Assembly (NCBI GenBank): GCA_028015205.1
Contig: CM051512.1
Coordinates: forward strand, 24,149,139 to 24,213,138
Direction: 5' to 3'
From: Mytilisepta virgata
Lineage: Eukaryota; Mollusca; Bivalvia; Mytilida; Mytilidae
DNA length: 64,000 nt
Every line of letters starts with the position of its first letter. Position 1 is the first letter of the stretch. Of the stretch, positions 12,601 through 22,799 are shown piece by piece. The position numbers and the translations under genes were made by a program. The notes under the pieces were generated by a model. The model had not been told where the DNA came from. It made no database searches and saw nothing but the letters and a program-made list of their open reading frames with translations.

Positions 12601-15600
12601 CAAGACAACTTTAGAATAAACAAGATCAGATTGGCCGTTCAAGATCAATTTTATTAAAAGTGCATGATTTTGAGACTTAGTACAGATATTTAAAATGATG
12701 GATTAAACCGGTCTAACCGTAATACAATTAGAAAATTCCCCCTAAAAACAAACAAGGTAACCATTCAGGAGAGACATTCAGAAGACAAAAGACTGTACAC
12801 AGGAATGAGCACAATTTATTTATTTTTCATAAATATTCAAGTCACATTCAAATATGCCTAAATCATAACCCACATACCGGATTAACGTTTCACAAATATA
12901 CGCAAGACCACGATAAGTGGTAAATGTAAGTTTGTTCCTATATTTCCGGTCTTCGTTCTCATTATTTCTGTTTAGGTGCTGATAACCGATTTAATTTAAA
13001 AGTGTAATAAAAAGTATCAATGCTATTAAGTGTAAAATGATTTGAAAGGTCAGCTTAAACACAATTCTTATAAGTTGCATGTATACATGGTGAATTCCTG
13101 TTATATTATTTGTATGTCTTGTCTTTGTAGCTATCAGAGGGTTTAGATTTCCTTGAGAATTATATTCTGTCATACGATGATACCTGTCTTACACATTTGG
13201 CATCTGATCTGAAATATTACGTCACTGGTTCTGATGGACAACTTACCCTTACTAGTAACCTGACCTCCGCACTTTGTCCTAATTTTTGTAGTTATAAGGG
13301 CACGTGTCACCATGGTGAATGTCACTGCCAAAATAGCTTCCAAGGACCTGATTGTTCGGTTGTAACTGGTGCACTCCCTGTTATAAAAGCGATAGTCGGG
13401 TATGGTTTTAGGAACACATTTCTTTCTATGAACAAAAAGTAATTTGGATTCAAATAAATTCTTTGATACCAGATGTGCACATTTGGTCACGTTAAGACTC
13501 ATCTGCTATGCTCAAGGTCTAAAATGTTCAAAACCTAATATGAATCAATAATCCAAAACGTGTGAAAAGCCAAAATGACCAAAAGGGTAAAGCTAAAACA
13601 ATCTAAGAGCAGAGCTATACACGAGGGAGATACTCCTCACTTTCACAATTTAAGGATGCTCGCTGGTCATGTTTTGGTCTTTTGTCAGATTTTCGGAATC
13701 CTCGGGTTTTATCCATTTCTTAAACATGAAATTTTTTGCCCATGAACCCCCACTTTTTCTTTTATAATTCAATCATATATACCTTAAAATGGTATTTGAC
13801 AAAATTTAATGAAATCCTTATTATTTTTTCATAATTTTGAGAGACTGAAGTTGTCAATGCAAAGACAATGAAAAATCTCATTTCCCGCAAATTTTCAAGG
13901 CCTTATAGCTCTAAAATGAGCACATGAACCTATATTTTTTTCTTGCTTATTTGTTTACTATTCATATGTTCTCTCAAACTAAAACACCTATTTCAAATCC
14001 TATTTATTTCCAATTAGACCAGCGATCATCCTTAACATACTTGTAATAGTAGATTTAAAGTCTTTTTGGCTAATTATTTGATGTAAGGATTTTTTTTCAA
14101 GAACTACCAAGACCCTGAAAACATTAGGTGTGATTACAGTTACATTTAGATTAAATCATACATTGTGAAATGATTTTGCCGTTTTGTCCGTGATGGTGTT
14201 GGCCATTTTAATGGTCAGAAAATTATATGGTTGAAAATATCCACACATGCCAGTTACAAAATAACAATCCAAAGATACTAATATTAGATATAGTAAATTT
14301 ATACTATGCTGTATACGACGCGTTTCAAGGAGTTACCTCTCATCATTAAAACCGAAACATTTGGAAGACCAAAAAAACAAAACTTATTTTAAAACAAGAA
14401 GTACTCATAACCAAAAATACCGAAATAGGAAGCCAAATTTCAGCTAAGGAGATCTACCATGTACAATACAAGGAATGAACCCTTAGTAATTCTATTATTT
14501 TTTAATTTTGCTAAATACTGGTAATTTCTATAACAAATCAATGAATAATCATGTAAGAATGTAAGACAAGTCTGACGACTGGGTTGGCGAATACCCTCGG
14601 GGACTTAGGGTCCACCAAAAGTTCAATCATATATAGGAACAAAACTTAATAATCTTAAAGTCACATCGGACACTCAACAAACAGAAAAATATTAATTCAT
14701 TTGAAAAACTGACTATATAATTTTTCACTTGTAACAGAAGATACAAATAAGAAAATATAAGAATGTGGTGTATACCTGTTGGCGTTAATTAGAACAATCT
14801 CCCATAGGATTGATCAAGGGAGAAATTGATTACCTTCAAAACAGGGCAACAGCCAACCCACAAATTCAACAAAATTTATATGAAAACATTTTAAAAACCA
14901 TTTCCTTAACTCATAGGTGAACGGCTGAACAAAGGTAGATAAGCTATAAACAATCAGTCCTATAAGTATTTAATTCAATAAGTTCCTTACTAGAGCAAAA
15001 AATCTTGACATAAAGAATCAATAATTAAATAGAAGATATATTATGCTACTAAGAATACGTGTTGACAATTGATAAGTAACACAATGCACTAACTTAAATG
15101 ACAAAAGACCTTCTCTCTATATTAAAGTAAGAGCTATATTTTATTCAATCAATCAATCAATCAATCAATTAATGTGTCGTTATTATTTAATATGCTGTTG
15201 GCGTGGCCAATGATGGGCGCACAGCAGTAGCCCTTTCAAGAAACTATTTCCGGTATCACGATTCTGACTCTACTTACTTCCCTTTCTGGCTAACGATTTT
15301 TTTTTATAGCCTTAATAGCCTTAATATGTAGCACAATATGGCTGCCCCCCTTAAACAAAGACTTTTCTAAATGACCCATATGTAGAAAATGCATATGCTC
15401 CTATAGCGATCACTGACACCCCGTGGTATTAGCTCAGATCCATGGATCTGCATAGGCGTAAAAATGTTGGACACCATTAACTACTTTACCTTTTGGTATT
15501 TCAGGGAAGATGATGTTGACGGTTTATGCGATGCACGCCGTGGAAAGTGTCGATCAGCATACGTAATTGCCGATAACATAATGTTTAGTAATAATCTCAA

Positions 15601-18600
15601 ATGCTACATTCAGTCTCTGAAGGTAATACTTAGTATTTGAATGTGCAGGGTTCATTACCTGAACTAGCAATTCCAGTTAACGCTAGGTACAGCACTGGGT
15701 GGAAACATCGATTGTAATTATCTGGTATCCATATCATCTATTGATAGGTGATAAATATTTTCAACCCAGTTTTTAAATAACCTCCGCAAAAACAGCTCTG
15801 CCTGGCGTTCGGTGGAAAAGCTACCTGAACAAGAAATCATTGTATTTAAATCTATTTTTTCAATAACTATAGATCTCTATGGTACTAATTTCCATGCACA
15901 ATACTTGAATTTTTACTCGTATTACTACTCATCAATTTAGATCTGAGAGTGTTGCCGGACACGTTTTTAAACTGCAGTCTCTTTTCTTGTTGTTCTCTGT
16001 ACTCCAGTCACAGTCTATGGTTATTTCCCTCCTTTCCACTTTTATGTAGGAATGGATACGGAAATGGGACTGTCGTTGAATTCTGGACGTTCTCCGAACG
16101 CTTTTTGTTAGATATAAAACAGGTGACATAATTAATAATATAAACATGGCCTGTTAAGCCTGCCACATAGCTTACAAATAAAGTTGGATTATCTCCCCCT
16201 AATACCGCTAGATGTTTTTTTGTTGTTTGGAAACTCATCAATGGTAATCTACCGTTTGTTTCTTTTTCTAGATGGTTCATGGGAAGCTGTTGGTGAACGA
16301 GGAACTACCTCCAGTTAAAATAAATGGTTCATTTATGGCATTCAATGAAATCCAGTGTCCCCTACCAAGAACAAATGTTTTGAAAGGTACACCATTATTT
16401 ATTTCTTGTGCAATTCCTACCTAAAAAGAGAAGAATATAATCTAAATCTTTCTCATACATCAAAGTTACTAAAGTTACTACTTTACAGGTGCAGCTGTAA
16501 CCGGATTTAGGATAAAAATAAGTACAGATGGAAGCCATTTCAGCAATGATAGCACGTTGATAATTTATGACTCGTTATGTCAAGATTGCCAGGCCAATGG
16601 TACCTGTACATTAAAGGTAATACAAAATAATAATTTCTTGTTAATACAAGTAACCAATTTCCGGAGCACCTGATGTCATAATTTCTTTCTATGATGTTTT
16701 TTTTTTCATTCTTTTATGTATACATGTATTCTTTGTTTTTTATGTACCATTCTCTTGAGTTTGTCTCTCCTTTGGATTTCGATTTTATGGATATTTCCAA
16801 CTGTTTTGTCGCTTTGGTATTCTTTACCGATATCTGTCTTATACAGTCAGTCTGATCTAGTTAATTGGCATTTTATCTTGATTTTCTGCAACATCATATT
16901 TTCGAACACAATAGATCAGATCAAGGTATGTGGTATTGCAGTCAGTCAATATAAAATTTTTGTTGCAACAAATGTGCACACATACATTTCGGCGATTTAC
17001 GACTCTTCAGTTGTGCGCGAGAACTAAAATGTTAAAAACAAAAACAATACCCAAAGCGTTGAATAGCAATTAAACAATTCTAAATGACCTAAACGGTAAA
17101 GCCAAAATCATCTAAGGAGATACTCCTTAATTTTCACAAAATTTAACATTTTTGCATCAGAAAATTTACTGTATCAAGTTTAATCAAAATAAGTTCAGAC
17201 AGTTTACCACAGGTAAAATTAAAAGTTACATAATTAATTTGTAAGTGGTCTTAAACAGTTGGCAATATACATGTTATTGAAATAATTGTGATAATGAAGA
17301 CAGTGAAGATTCAATTAAGACAGAAATGTCTGTCTAAACTGTATTGTCTGAACTCAGTTTTCCCGCATCACAACGTATAAGGGAAATTATTTTATTTAAG
17401 ATACGGGTGTTTGAAGGCATTTAGTCATGTGATTTATTAAAGGCGGGTTTTATCATCAACTTCTAGTCACCAATTCACCTGTACACACTTAAAATTAAAT
17501 TTTTTGAGAGGTAAAACATTTTTTTTATCACAGTTTAGAATAGTTTAAATGCAGAAATAAAATAAAATGTTTTGTTTTCTTCTTTCACTGCATATATAAC
17601 CAGATATATATATACTAGTATTTATTTTATTTTTGCAAAATATTATTTTCAATACTGTTCAGATTATTTCTCTTGAGGCGATTATTGCATTGTGTTCTGA
17701 ACACAGGTTTCCATTTTTATTCGCAATGGTTTTGCAAGTTTTTTCCTAGCCGGCGAGATCGCCAGTGATAGATCTAAAAAAAAATGTTCTGTAATAATTT
17801 ATAACTATATGATGATCATTATTAGAATTGTATATATATTTAATGTATTGTCATTTGCATATCAATAAATCCGGTGTCCCCTACAAGTTCGATGGGTAAT
17901 CGGCAATCGTATGCATTGCGTTGTTTATATTGCCTGAAATTAGTATAGATAATACTGTGTATTATATATATTTTGTGTCTGTGTCACTATCACTTCTTGA
18001 ACCAAATTCCCTTCGCGAAAAGAAGCAAACATACAATCTTGTTCTGGTAGTTCTTTAGCTAAGTAAACAATTTATGACGCCATCTTTGATGTGCCATATG
18101 TGCATTGTAAAAATCATATCTTCTTTGTGGTGATCGTTATAAAAACGTTCACGAAAACCGAAAATGTTGTATGACTGAAACAAATTCAAAATTGACAAAA
18201 GAACATGCGAGAACAGGCGGTTACAAAAAACGACTTATATTAATCGCAGTTATTTAAGGTAATTTTACTTTGAAATATTAAATAAAATCTTTTCTAAATT
18301 GTGAACATAAATTATTTTTGGAGTTTCTTGAATTGTGGTGGAATTTGCAAACTTATATTTGATTGACTATACTTTCAGCCAAACACATGTAAAATATATG
18401 ATTACTGCCGTCACAGGGGTGAGCAGAACTCTGACTATCAAGTTTGCAATCCGGATGTCAATAAATATAAATGGACCGATGATGACAAGATAAGAGGTTA
18501 GTACAACAAAGTCAAAAGCCAGTTTTATTTCACGTTCCCATCCAATTAAAATGTTATTATAAGGACAACATTATTGTATTCAAATGAAAAAGTACAAAGT

Positions 18601-19166
18601 ACGAGACTAGATACAAAACATTGAAATGACACAGATCACACGTATGTAACAAATGTCCACAAATATAATGTATGGTTAGTTTTCAACAATTTTTGCAAGT
18701 CACAAATGGGAGCAGATACAATTACCAGATTTTTTCATGTCCGTTCCGAAAACCGATATGACAATACATATCATGAATACTTCCTGTTGAAAGTTATTGT
18801 TCTGCGCAGTGATAATTAGGTTTGTTTCCATGTTAAAGCTATATGTAAATTATAAAATAAAATCCTCCTATCAGCCCCATTTTTTGGTGTTTTATTCTTT
18901 ATATATATTGTAATTGTAAGAACGAATCCGCTTATGGCTACACTGACATATCGGTTCAATATTCGATTTTCGTTACAGAAATTGACCATTTCACTGCTAG
19001 TGTTAGGGGATGCATATGTGCCAACAATCCCGGAAGCTTTGACTGCGCATGCTGTCAAAATGGAGGTTGCCAATGCGGAAGTACTTCTAGTCACCAATGT
19101 ATTGATTGCAAACATCTTGACCAATGTGCACTATACCCCCAAATATACAACATTCCAGCAAAATAA
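667..19166 (+). CDS. von Willebrand factor D and EGF domain-containing (VWDE-like) protein, 3' part of gene
   Basis: Probable secreted or extracellular-matrix multidomain protein; the 5' end lies outside the window. Exons read from ORFs with consensus splice sites: 667-843, 2827-3017, 3967-4099, 11212-11302, 11710-11888, 13131-13399, 15505-15622, 16050-16122, 16272-16386, 16489-16616, 18379-18496, 18979-19166 (stop TAA). Exons 1-2 carry the VWD signature: a CMCGIAA core, then NFPSGARLTA and GHCGRFDGK, equivalent to the GLCGxFDG motif. Exon 6 has an EGF-like module (CPNFC..GTC..GECHCQ..F.GPDC). Exons 7-10 match the VWDE-specific region: DGLCD, then FNEIQCPLP, then KISTDGSHFSN and IYDSLCQDC. 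The last exon is a cysteine-rich EGF-like end (GSFDCACCQNGGCQC). Intron phases agree throughout except between 15622 (phase 0) and 16050 (needs phase 2), so a small exon is missing or the copy is damaged. An AATAAA overlaps the stop codon. The long intron 4100-11211 is filled with mobile elements. Family assignment is strong; exact ends of exons 3 and 6 are less certain. Confidence 0.85.
950..1396 (+). mobile_element. Short TIR element (MITE), copy 1
   Basis: About 450 bp bounded by imperfect inverted ends, TAGCCTTTCTACTT on the left and the complement of TAGGCTTTTTACTT on the right. Flanked by TATTTAG / TATATAG, a possible 7-bp target duplication with one mismatch. It is reverse-complement homologous to 30576-31104. 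It has no ORF and is non-autonomous. It lies in the first intron of the VWDE-like gene seen here. Confidence 0.75.
1840..2095 (+). repeat. Interspersed repeat R1, copy 1
   Basis: Starts TGCTGTTGGCCTGGCCAATG and contains AGCACAATATGGCTGCCCCC and CCCATATGTAGAAAATG. Homologous copies are at 15191-15413 (same strand) and 19826-20005 (opposite strand). Apparently non-coding; the class was not identified. Confidence 0.65.
3040..3200 (+). repeat. Decayed relative of the 21642-21920 MITE
   Basis: The stretch with CCCGGATGTTCCA, TTATCGG and TAACTTACTTG parallels 21661-21800 in order and spacing, but the termini are not recognisable. It is intronic in the VWDE-like gene. Confidence 0.5.
4408..5016 (+). 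mobile_element. tRNA-derived SINE (family B), interrupted by another SINE
   Basis: Head GGCCTCGGTGCCCGCGTGG.. resumes at 4779 with TAGTTCG and a B-box-like GAGTTCGAATC. The 3' body contains CTGGGTACTCCGGCTTCC and CTCCACCAACAAAAACTGAC, a block common in mollusc SINEs. It is flanked by a perfect 15-bp target duplication CCACAACCTTTTAGG at 4393-4407 and 5017-5031. Family A SINE (4433-4765) sits inside its head. A 3' fragment of the same family is at 60374-60487 on the other strand. Confidence 0.85.
4433..4765 (-). mobile_element. tRNA-derived SINE (family A) nested in a family B SINE
   Basis: Read on the minus strand it has a box-B-like GGGTTCGATCCCCGG near its 5' end, then body, then a tail ending TTAAACAATAAT and (CATC)n. 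It is flanked by a 13-bp target duplication CGCGTGGTCTAGG at 4420-4432 and 4766-4778, which is part of the host SINE's box A region. A second copy on the plus strand lies at 45445-45790. ORFs across this region are by-products of the repeat. Confidence 0.85.
5364..7085. repeat. Tandem array of 378-bp units, about 4.6 copies
   Basis: Exact 378-bp periodicity; the copies are almost identical (one visible difference, AAAATTAT for AAAATAAT near 6465). Each unit contains TGGACCCTAGGTCCCCGAGG and the palindromic TAGTATAAATTTACTATA. A single, diverged, inverted copy is at 14258-14617. That copy lacks the ~24-bp segment GAAACTCC..CCTCTGC, which therefore looks like a linker between array units. The 69-residue ORF in each unit has no recognisable homology and is probably not a gene. 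Confidence 0.95.
7150..8138 (+). mobile_element. Pearl/Helitron-like non-autonomous element with internal tandem repeats
   Basis: The left end has a hairpin CCCCGTTTTTGAAAAAAGCGGG, then a TCCG-rich stretch, then five units of ~175 bp each starting TCCGCAACTCCT (7231, 7406, 7580, 7753, 7929). The right end is hairpin GTGAGC-TTT-GCTCAC (8113-8127) followed after 7 bases by CTAG. A 3' hairpin plus CTRR end is the Helitron hallmark, and central tandem repeats are typical of bivalve pearl-type elements. No ORF of note. Confidence 0.65.
8256..8770 (+). repeat. Interspersed repeat R2, copy 1
   Basis: Shares blocks AAGCGACAAAACA, GACACATGTAT, CATTGCCAGTGAGTAA-like and AGATAGAAACTT in the same order with 43745-44155. 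16726-16850 is an inverted partial copy. The minus-strand ORF across it arises from low-complexity sequence. Non-coding interspersed repeat of unknown class. Confidence 0.6.
8903..9792 (-). pseudogene. Penelope-like element reverse transcriptase relic
   Basis: Broken minus-strand frames carry the order of motifs of Penelope-like RT: SIYWIPKLHYCPYKRRYMTG then SAKCITEHLS (9792-9500), LNQMWILKKSKDLLEYL and SIKTFDF (near 9300-9420), then NIFVEFGGQVFQQTIGI and LLADMFLFS (near 8990-9110). The catalytic YIDD-like motif reads YIDN in a shifted frame near 8920. There are multiple frameshifts, loss of the residues normally between GI and LLAD, and a 61-bp tandem duplication (9437-9498 / 9499-9559). It is inactive and lies within a VWDE-like intron. 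Confidence 0.85.
10098..11192 (+). mobile_element. 5'-truncated LINE (Jockey/CR1-type) 3' end
   Basis: Encodes the region after the RT core: SLLDYGDVIYDN and QRRACLIITGA, then (after an in-frame stop at 10343 and a frameshift near 10460) TSISDWNNLSS, HTRLRLGLSSLNQHLFNYNL and a C-x2-C-x9-H-x4-C knuckle (CTQC..EHFLFHC). It ends in an A-rich tail near 11180. A perfect 14-bp target duplication ATTAATGTAATTAT lies at 10084-10097 and 11193-11206. The right copy ends 5 bases before the AG at 11210-11211 that precedes a VWDE-like exon. A related 3' end is at 17832-17990. Confidence 0.9.
12183..12463 (+). mobile_element. TTAA-flanked MITE with GGTACCCAACAC ends
   Basis: About 280 bp with inverted ends TTAAGGGGGTACCCAACAC and the complement of TTAAGGTGGTACCCAACAC, TTAA on each side, no ORF. 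A second, diverged copy in the same orientation is at 61645-61930. Confidence 0.75.
13650..14035 (+). mobile_element. TTAA-flanked MITE with GCTGGTC ends
   Basis: Left TTAAGGATGCTCGCTGGTC and right GACCAGCGATCATCCTTAA form ~19-bp inverted ends including TTAA. The interior is AT-rich and non-coding. The left half is repeated, diverged, at 32602-32900. It is intronic in the VWDE-like gene. Confidence 0.7.
14258..14617 (-). repeat. Single inverted copy of the 378-bp array unit
   Basis: Reverse complement of the unit amplified at 5364-7085, with scattered substitutions and small indels. It lacks the ~24-bp array linker, so it may represent the original element boundaries. Confidence 0.9.
15145..15169. 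repeat. (CAAT)n microsatellite
   Basis: Six tandem CAAT tetranucleotides within a VWDE-like intron, just left of repeat R1 copy 2. Confidence 0.9.
15191..15413 (+). repeat. Interspersed repeat R1, copy 2
   Basis: Same blocks as 1840-2095: TGCTGTTGGCGTGGCCAATG, TAGCACAATATGGCTGCC and CCCATATGTAGAAAATGC. Confidence 0.65.
16726..16850 (-). repeat. Interspersed repeat R2, inverted partial copy
   Basis: The reverse complement shows AGCGACAAAACAGTTGGAAA and AAATCCAAAGGAGAGACAAA, matching the start of the 43745-44155 repeat. The plus-strand ORF here is a by-product. Confidence 0.55.
17832..17990 (+). mobile_element. LINE 3' UTR fragment
   Basis: AATAAATCCGGTGTCCCCTA followed by TCGGCAATCG parallels AATGAATCCGGTGTCCACTA and TCGGCAGTCT in the 3' UTR of the LINE at 10098-11192. 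No coding part is kept. Confidence 0.6.
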
Positions 19167-19215
19167 ACTTATTTTAACATGTATTGGCTGAATAACATTC
19201 GTTATATGTTCGTTA

Positions 19216-19808
19216 GATCATCATATGGCAAAATTGCGGGTACTTTGGTAATTTGCATAGCGGCCATATTGGATTTCTCTGACGACATTCATTACAAAGC
19301 ATTAAACTTGCCCCAAAAAATAAAAATGCAAATATTCAAATTCTTATAACTCATTAGCAATTTGTCTGCATATAGGTACATTCTACACAATATTAGCTTT
19401 CCTTTCGTGTGCATATAAACATTGTCAGCATTGAAAACTTTCGGCTAATTCAGTTTAAAAAACTGAAGCGTAACCGTAGTATAACTGTTATATGAATTAA
19501 CAAAAATTAGTTAAAAATGCAAATTCAAACTACAGATACAGATACAAGGCGAGATCATACATAAAATGTCCGCATATAGAGAACAACTTTGGAGGATGAA
19601 TTTAATGAGGAAATAAGTCTTATCTCACCTGCTTTCATAACTTTTCGGCCAAAATGTTTTTAAAACATGATAATTTCAAGTCTCCCATAGCGTAATCCAT
19701 CAAATATGAAGCCTTTCCCCTCAGAATTAAACAAACAATTTGTAAATATCCGCCAAAGGAAGTTTTCATAGACACATTAGTTTAAGAGCCGAGACGGAAA
19801 AAGATTCG
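19216..19808 (+). repeat. ~590-bp dispersed repeat R3, copy 1
   Basis: Starts near CATATGGCAAAATTGCGGGT and ends near AGCCGAGACGGAAAAAGA. It is the reverse complement of 50925-51519 over its whole length with high similarity. No ORF. It follows the stop of the VWDE-like gene by ~50 bp. Confidence 0.8.
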
Positions 19809-19825
19809 GGTCATTTAATGGGGCG

Positions 19826-20005
19826 GCCATATTGTGCTACTTACTAATGCTAGAAAAAGTTTCGTTCGCCGGAAATGGAAGTAAGTAAATCAAGGGAAAT
19901 AACTTGCTTCAAAATATACTTTTAGAGTTAGAATCGTGATACCGGAATTTAGTTTCAGGAAAGGGTTATTGCTGTGCTCGCATCATTGGCCACGCCAACC
20001 GCATA
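19826..20005 (-). repeat. Interspersed repeat R1, copy 3
   Basis: Inverted relative to 1840-2095 (reads GCGGCCATATTGTGCTAC .. CATTGGCCACGCCAACCGCA). The adjoining stretch 20006-20923 shows no gene or known repeat. Confidence 0.65.
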
Positions 20006-20923
20006 TTATAGCAAGAAAAGTGTACGTGGAATCCTGGGAATCTTATTACATGTATTCGTAACCGTAATTAAAAAAGGCTGAAGTGAAAGATCTTCATGAA
20101 AATGGGCTGTTCTAATACTTATTACTGACTTTTAGCTGTAGCTTTTAACGTTCAGATTTGTAAACTTGTTGGCGCCGCCGCCTCAAACTATATGCGTCGC
20201 AGCACAGACAAAAATGAGCGGTGAGTTTTCGATGGCTGGCTCTTATTATACATGCATTAAGTCGATTTGTTAAACTGTTTCCGATGCCACGTATTGGTTG
20301 TCCAGCTTGTCGCGAAGACTTGTTATCCTTGTCGAACACAACACGACTGCCCCTAGATGTATTCAATTTTCCTGGTGTTTAAATATACTGTCATTGTCAC
20401 TGACATTGTCATTTGCGCTTACAGGTGATAAAAAGGATTTGTCTTCTTTGAGGTTTAATGTTTTTTGTTTGAAGCGACGATCATCTAAAACAGTTTATGT
20501 CACAATACGAAAGCATTTGCATTACATGTCAAAAGCCTTGACACAATTAAATATTCATAGAATATTGCTTCTGAATTCGGTTAACGATAGATGTACTTTG
20601 TTTTCTTTATGAGTAATCATGACAGAATAGGCGTTCTGTCAGTTGGGTTGCTTTGATTGATTGGTATGTCATTGTTGACCTTTCCTGTTATCCATTTTGT
20701 TGTTTATATATAATTGGAAACCGTCCATATTGTCATAAGTTCTACCTGTAGATGTATCGAATTGTGTTCTTATGACTTAACTAATCTGGCCCTTACAGGT
20801 CGACCACCAGGGGTCTACAAATCTTATTTATTGATGGTTCAACAATCTGATCTTTTCGTCCATTTATGCTATTAGTTACATGTACGGAGAGAAACTATGA
20901 TTTATAAAAACACTTTATTACAC

Positions 20924-21487
20924 TTAAGGTAGACGGTAACTAAATCCGTTAAATTATGGATTTTTATGAAATTTTAAATGCAACTAGAATATTCGGAGCT
21001 GCTCTAGATATCGCAATTTTTTTATATCTCTTCAATACGGTTTGTTTAAAAGACTTTAAATGCAGGGTTTTTGCCTGTATATTTCATATAAGAACAGCCA
21101 CAGAAATTCTATAACTTCACTTTAAATCGTCATTTCTCAAAAATGAATCCCTAGAATTTTTTTCCATAAAAAATATAATGATGTGCTATCAACGTTTCTG
21201 TTTCATTGATAAATAAATATAGGATCACCATCTTCGTTATCGCTGCGGAAATCATTCAACTATATATGGCCTGTCTGTAAAAACACTTAAAAAATATTTT
21301 ACATCGAGAAGTCGTCACGACGTTACTCTTATTTTGGCTTTCATTTTACATATAATAATCGATTTAATTAACTTAGAAAATAGAATTATATGTGACATAT
21401 ATTATATTTTTGATATTCAGTTTTTAGTTGAATGCACAATTTTATGAAAATCTGAAACATAGCCCAATTAAGTACATCCTACCTTAA
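20924..21487 (+). mobile_element. TTAA-flanked MITE-like element with short ends
   Basis: Bounded by TTAAGGTAG and CTACCTTAA, ~560 bp, AT-rich and non-coding. The inverted ends are short, so this is less certain than its neighbours. Confidence 0.5.
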
Positions 21488-21641
21488 AAAGTAGTATGTA
21501 TAAGTGATCAATAATCTACCATTAGAAGATCATTCTTAGAATTTCATTCCTTGCTCTATCATTAAAACAGCAATTGAATTCTATATGTTATAATCGACAA
21601 TACTTTGTATTGCAAAGTTAGTCATTTTCAGCCAAATATTG

Positions 21642-21920
21642 TTAAGGTATCTGGACCATAAATGACCACGTGATTATTCAAAAGTTCCCGGATGTTCCAT
21701 ACAACGCAATTGAAATGACCTCGGTACTTATCGGCAAACTTCGGAAATGCCAATATAACTAACTTATTTTTACAGACTCTGCATATAAGCAACAAAGTGT
21801 GTTTCAACTTGAGAAAAATACATATTCAAAATCTCAGCTTTAAATTGTTTGGTTCAGTAAGGCATGGTCAAAAAGAGATACAATTTTCGATCATGGTCTA
21901 TTATGGTCCGGATACCTTAA
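21642..21920 (+). mobile_element. TTAA-flanked MITE with GGTATCxGGACCATAA ends
   Basis: 279 bp with inverted ends TTAAGGTATCTGGACCATAA and TTATGGTCCGGATACCTTAA (one mismatch in 20). It contains CACGTGATTATTCAAAAGTT and no ORF. A decayed relative is at 3040-3200. Confidence 0.8.
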
Positions 21921-22038
21921 TCAACATGATTTAAAATGATATGAGCTAGAATCGTACATCTAGATTTCAGACAGTGTTGTTAAAATATAATATGGCCACC
22001 CTCCTTCAATAAAAATTACTGAAATTTACATATCGATA

Positions 22039-22216
22039 TAGTCAATTCTCGTTATGTCGAATCCATTGTGACCTGAAAAACTAGATCGACTTAAGCGAAA
22101 ATTCGAGATATCAGGAGTAACTCTGTATAGTTACTGCTGTTGAGGGTCCATAAAGATAATTCGAGATACCCGGAATTTCGACTTAAATGTGTTCGAGATA
22201 ACGAGAGCCAACTGTA
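22039..22216 (+). mobile_element. Tigger/pogo-like MITE
   Basis: The ends carry TCTCGTTATGTCGAA (left) and, inverted, CAGTTGGCTCTCGTTATCTC (right), with internal TTCGAGATA blocks. This CAGTxGxCTCTCGxTATCTC end is typical of Tigger-type Tc1/mariner relatives, which insert at TA; TA flanks the right end. No transposase. Confidence 0.65.
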
Positions 22217-22511
22217 TATGATTATGGGTTTATTAGATATGTTCAGGGAATGTCTATAAGATTGAAAGATTTACTTTTTGGAATACAAGTAAGCTTACAT
22301 CAATAATACTTAAAATAACTTAGAATTTTATGGAATTAGAATGCTTGACGACGACTTCTGTTAGTATCATTTTTTCGGGTTGTCTCACGGACACGGGCAT
22401 GTAACCCACATCCATTTGCGTTTTTCTTTATATTGATTGGCTGTCGTTTGCCTTACTGACAAATATTACATGCCTGATCACGAAAAGAACCAGCACGACA
22501 ATATATCAACG

Positions 22512-22799
22512 TTATCCAGAAATGGGTACTGTGCGGGATACAAAGGCCACGAAGTTTTGACTATCAATAAAAAAATGTTGAGGATTGGTTAGTGACAGAT
22601 AATTTAAACTCCTGTAGCCTGTCCCGTTTTGAAATTCATAGAAGCGGTCTTCAATGTACGGACAATAGTTCACGATCAGGGTTTCTATATTATGACCTGA
22701 CAATCCCCTAACAAACATGACATAAGAGTCTTCCCTACCCGCAACATGGAGACTTACTGGCAGCTCTGTGGATTGATCGCCTTGACCCATCACAGGAAC
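22512..22799 (-). CDS. Orphan terminal exon, unknown protein
   Basis: An open frame bounded upstream by an AG at 22801-22800 and ending with TAA at 22512. It encodes ~95 residues of ordinary composition: YVMFVRGLSGHNIE, IVNYCPYIEDRFYEF, NGTGYRSLNYLSL and a stop after TVPISG. No ATG of its own in good context and no family recognised. The polypyrimidine tract before the AG is weak, and no partner exon was found up to 24600. It could be the last exon of a minus-strand gene, a gene fragment, or chance. The base composition is less AT-biased than its surroundings. Confidence 0.35.
   Translation of the reverse strand, partial: VPVMGQGDQSTELPVSLHVAGREDSYVMFVRGLSGHNIETLIVNYCPYIEDRFYEFQNGTGYRSLNYLSLTNPQHFFIDSQNFVAFVSRTVPISG

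Noticed and set aside
16716..17027. 103-residue plus-strand ORF with membrane-like composition
   Set aside because: Overlaps an inverted copy of repeat R2 and has no start or splice context; hydrophobicity comes from T-rich sequence.
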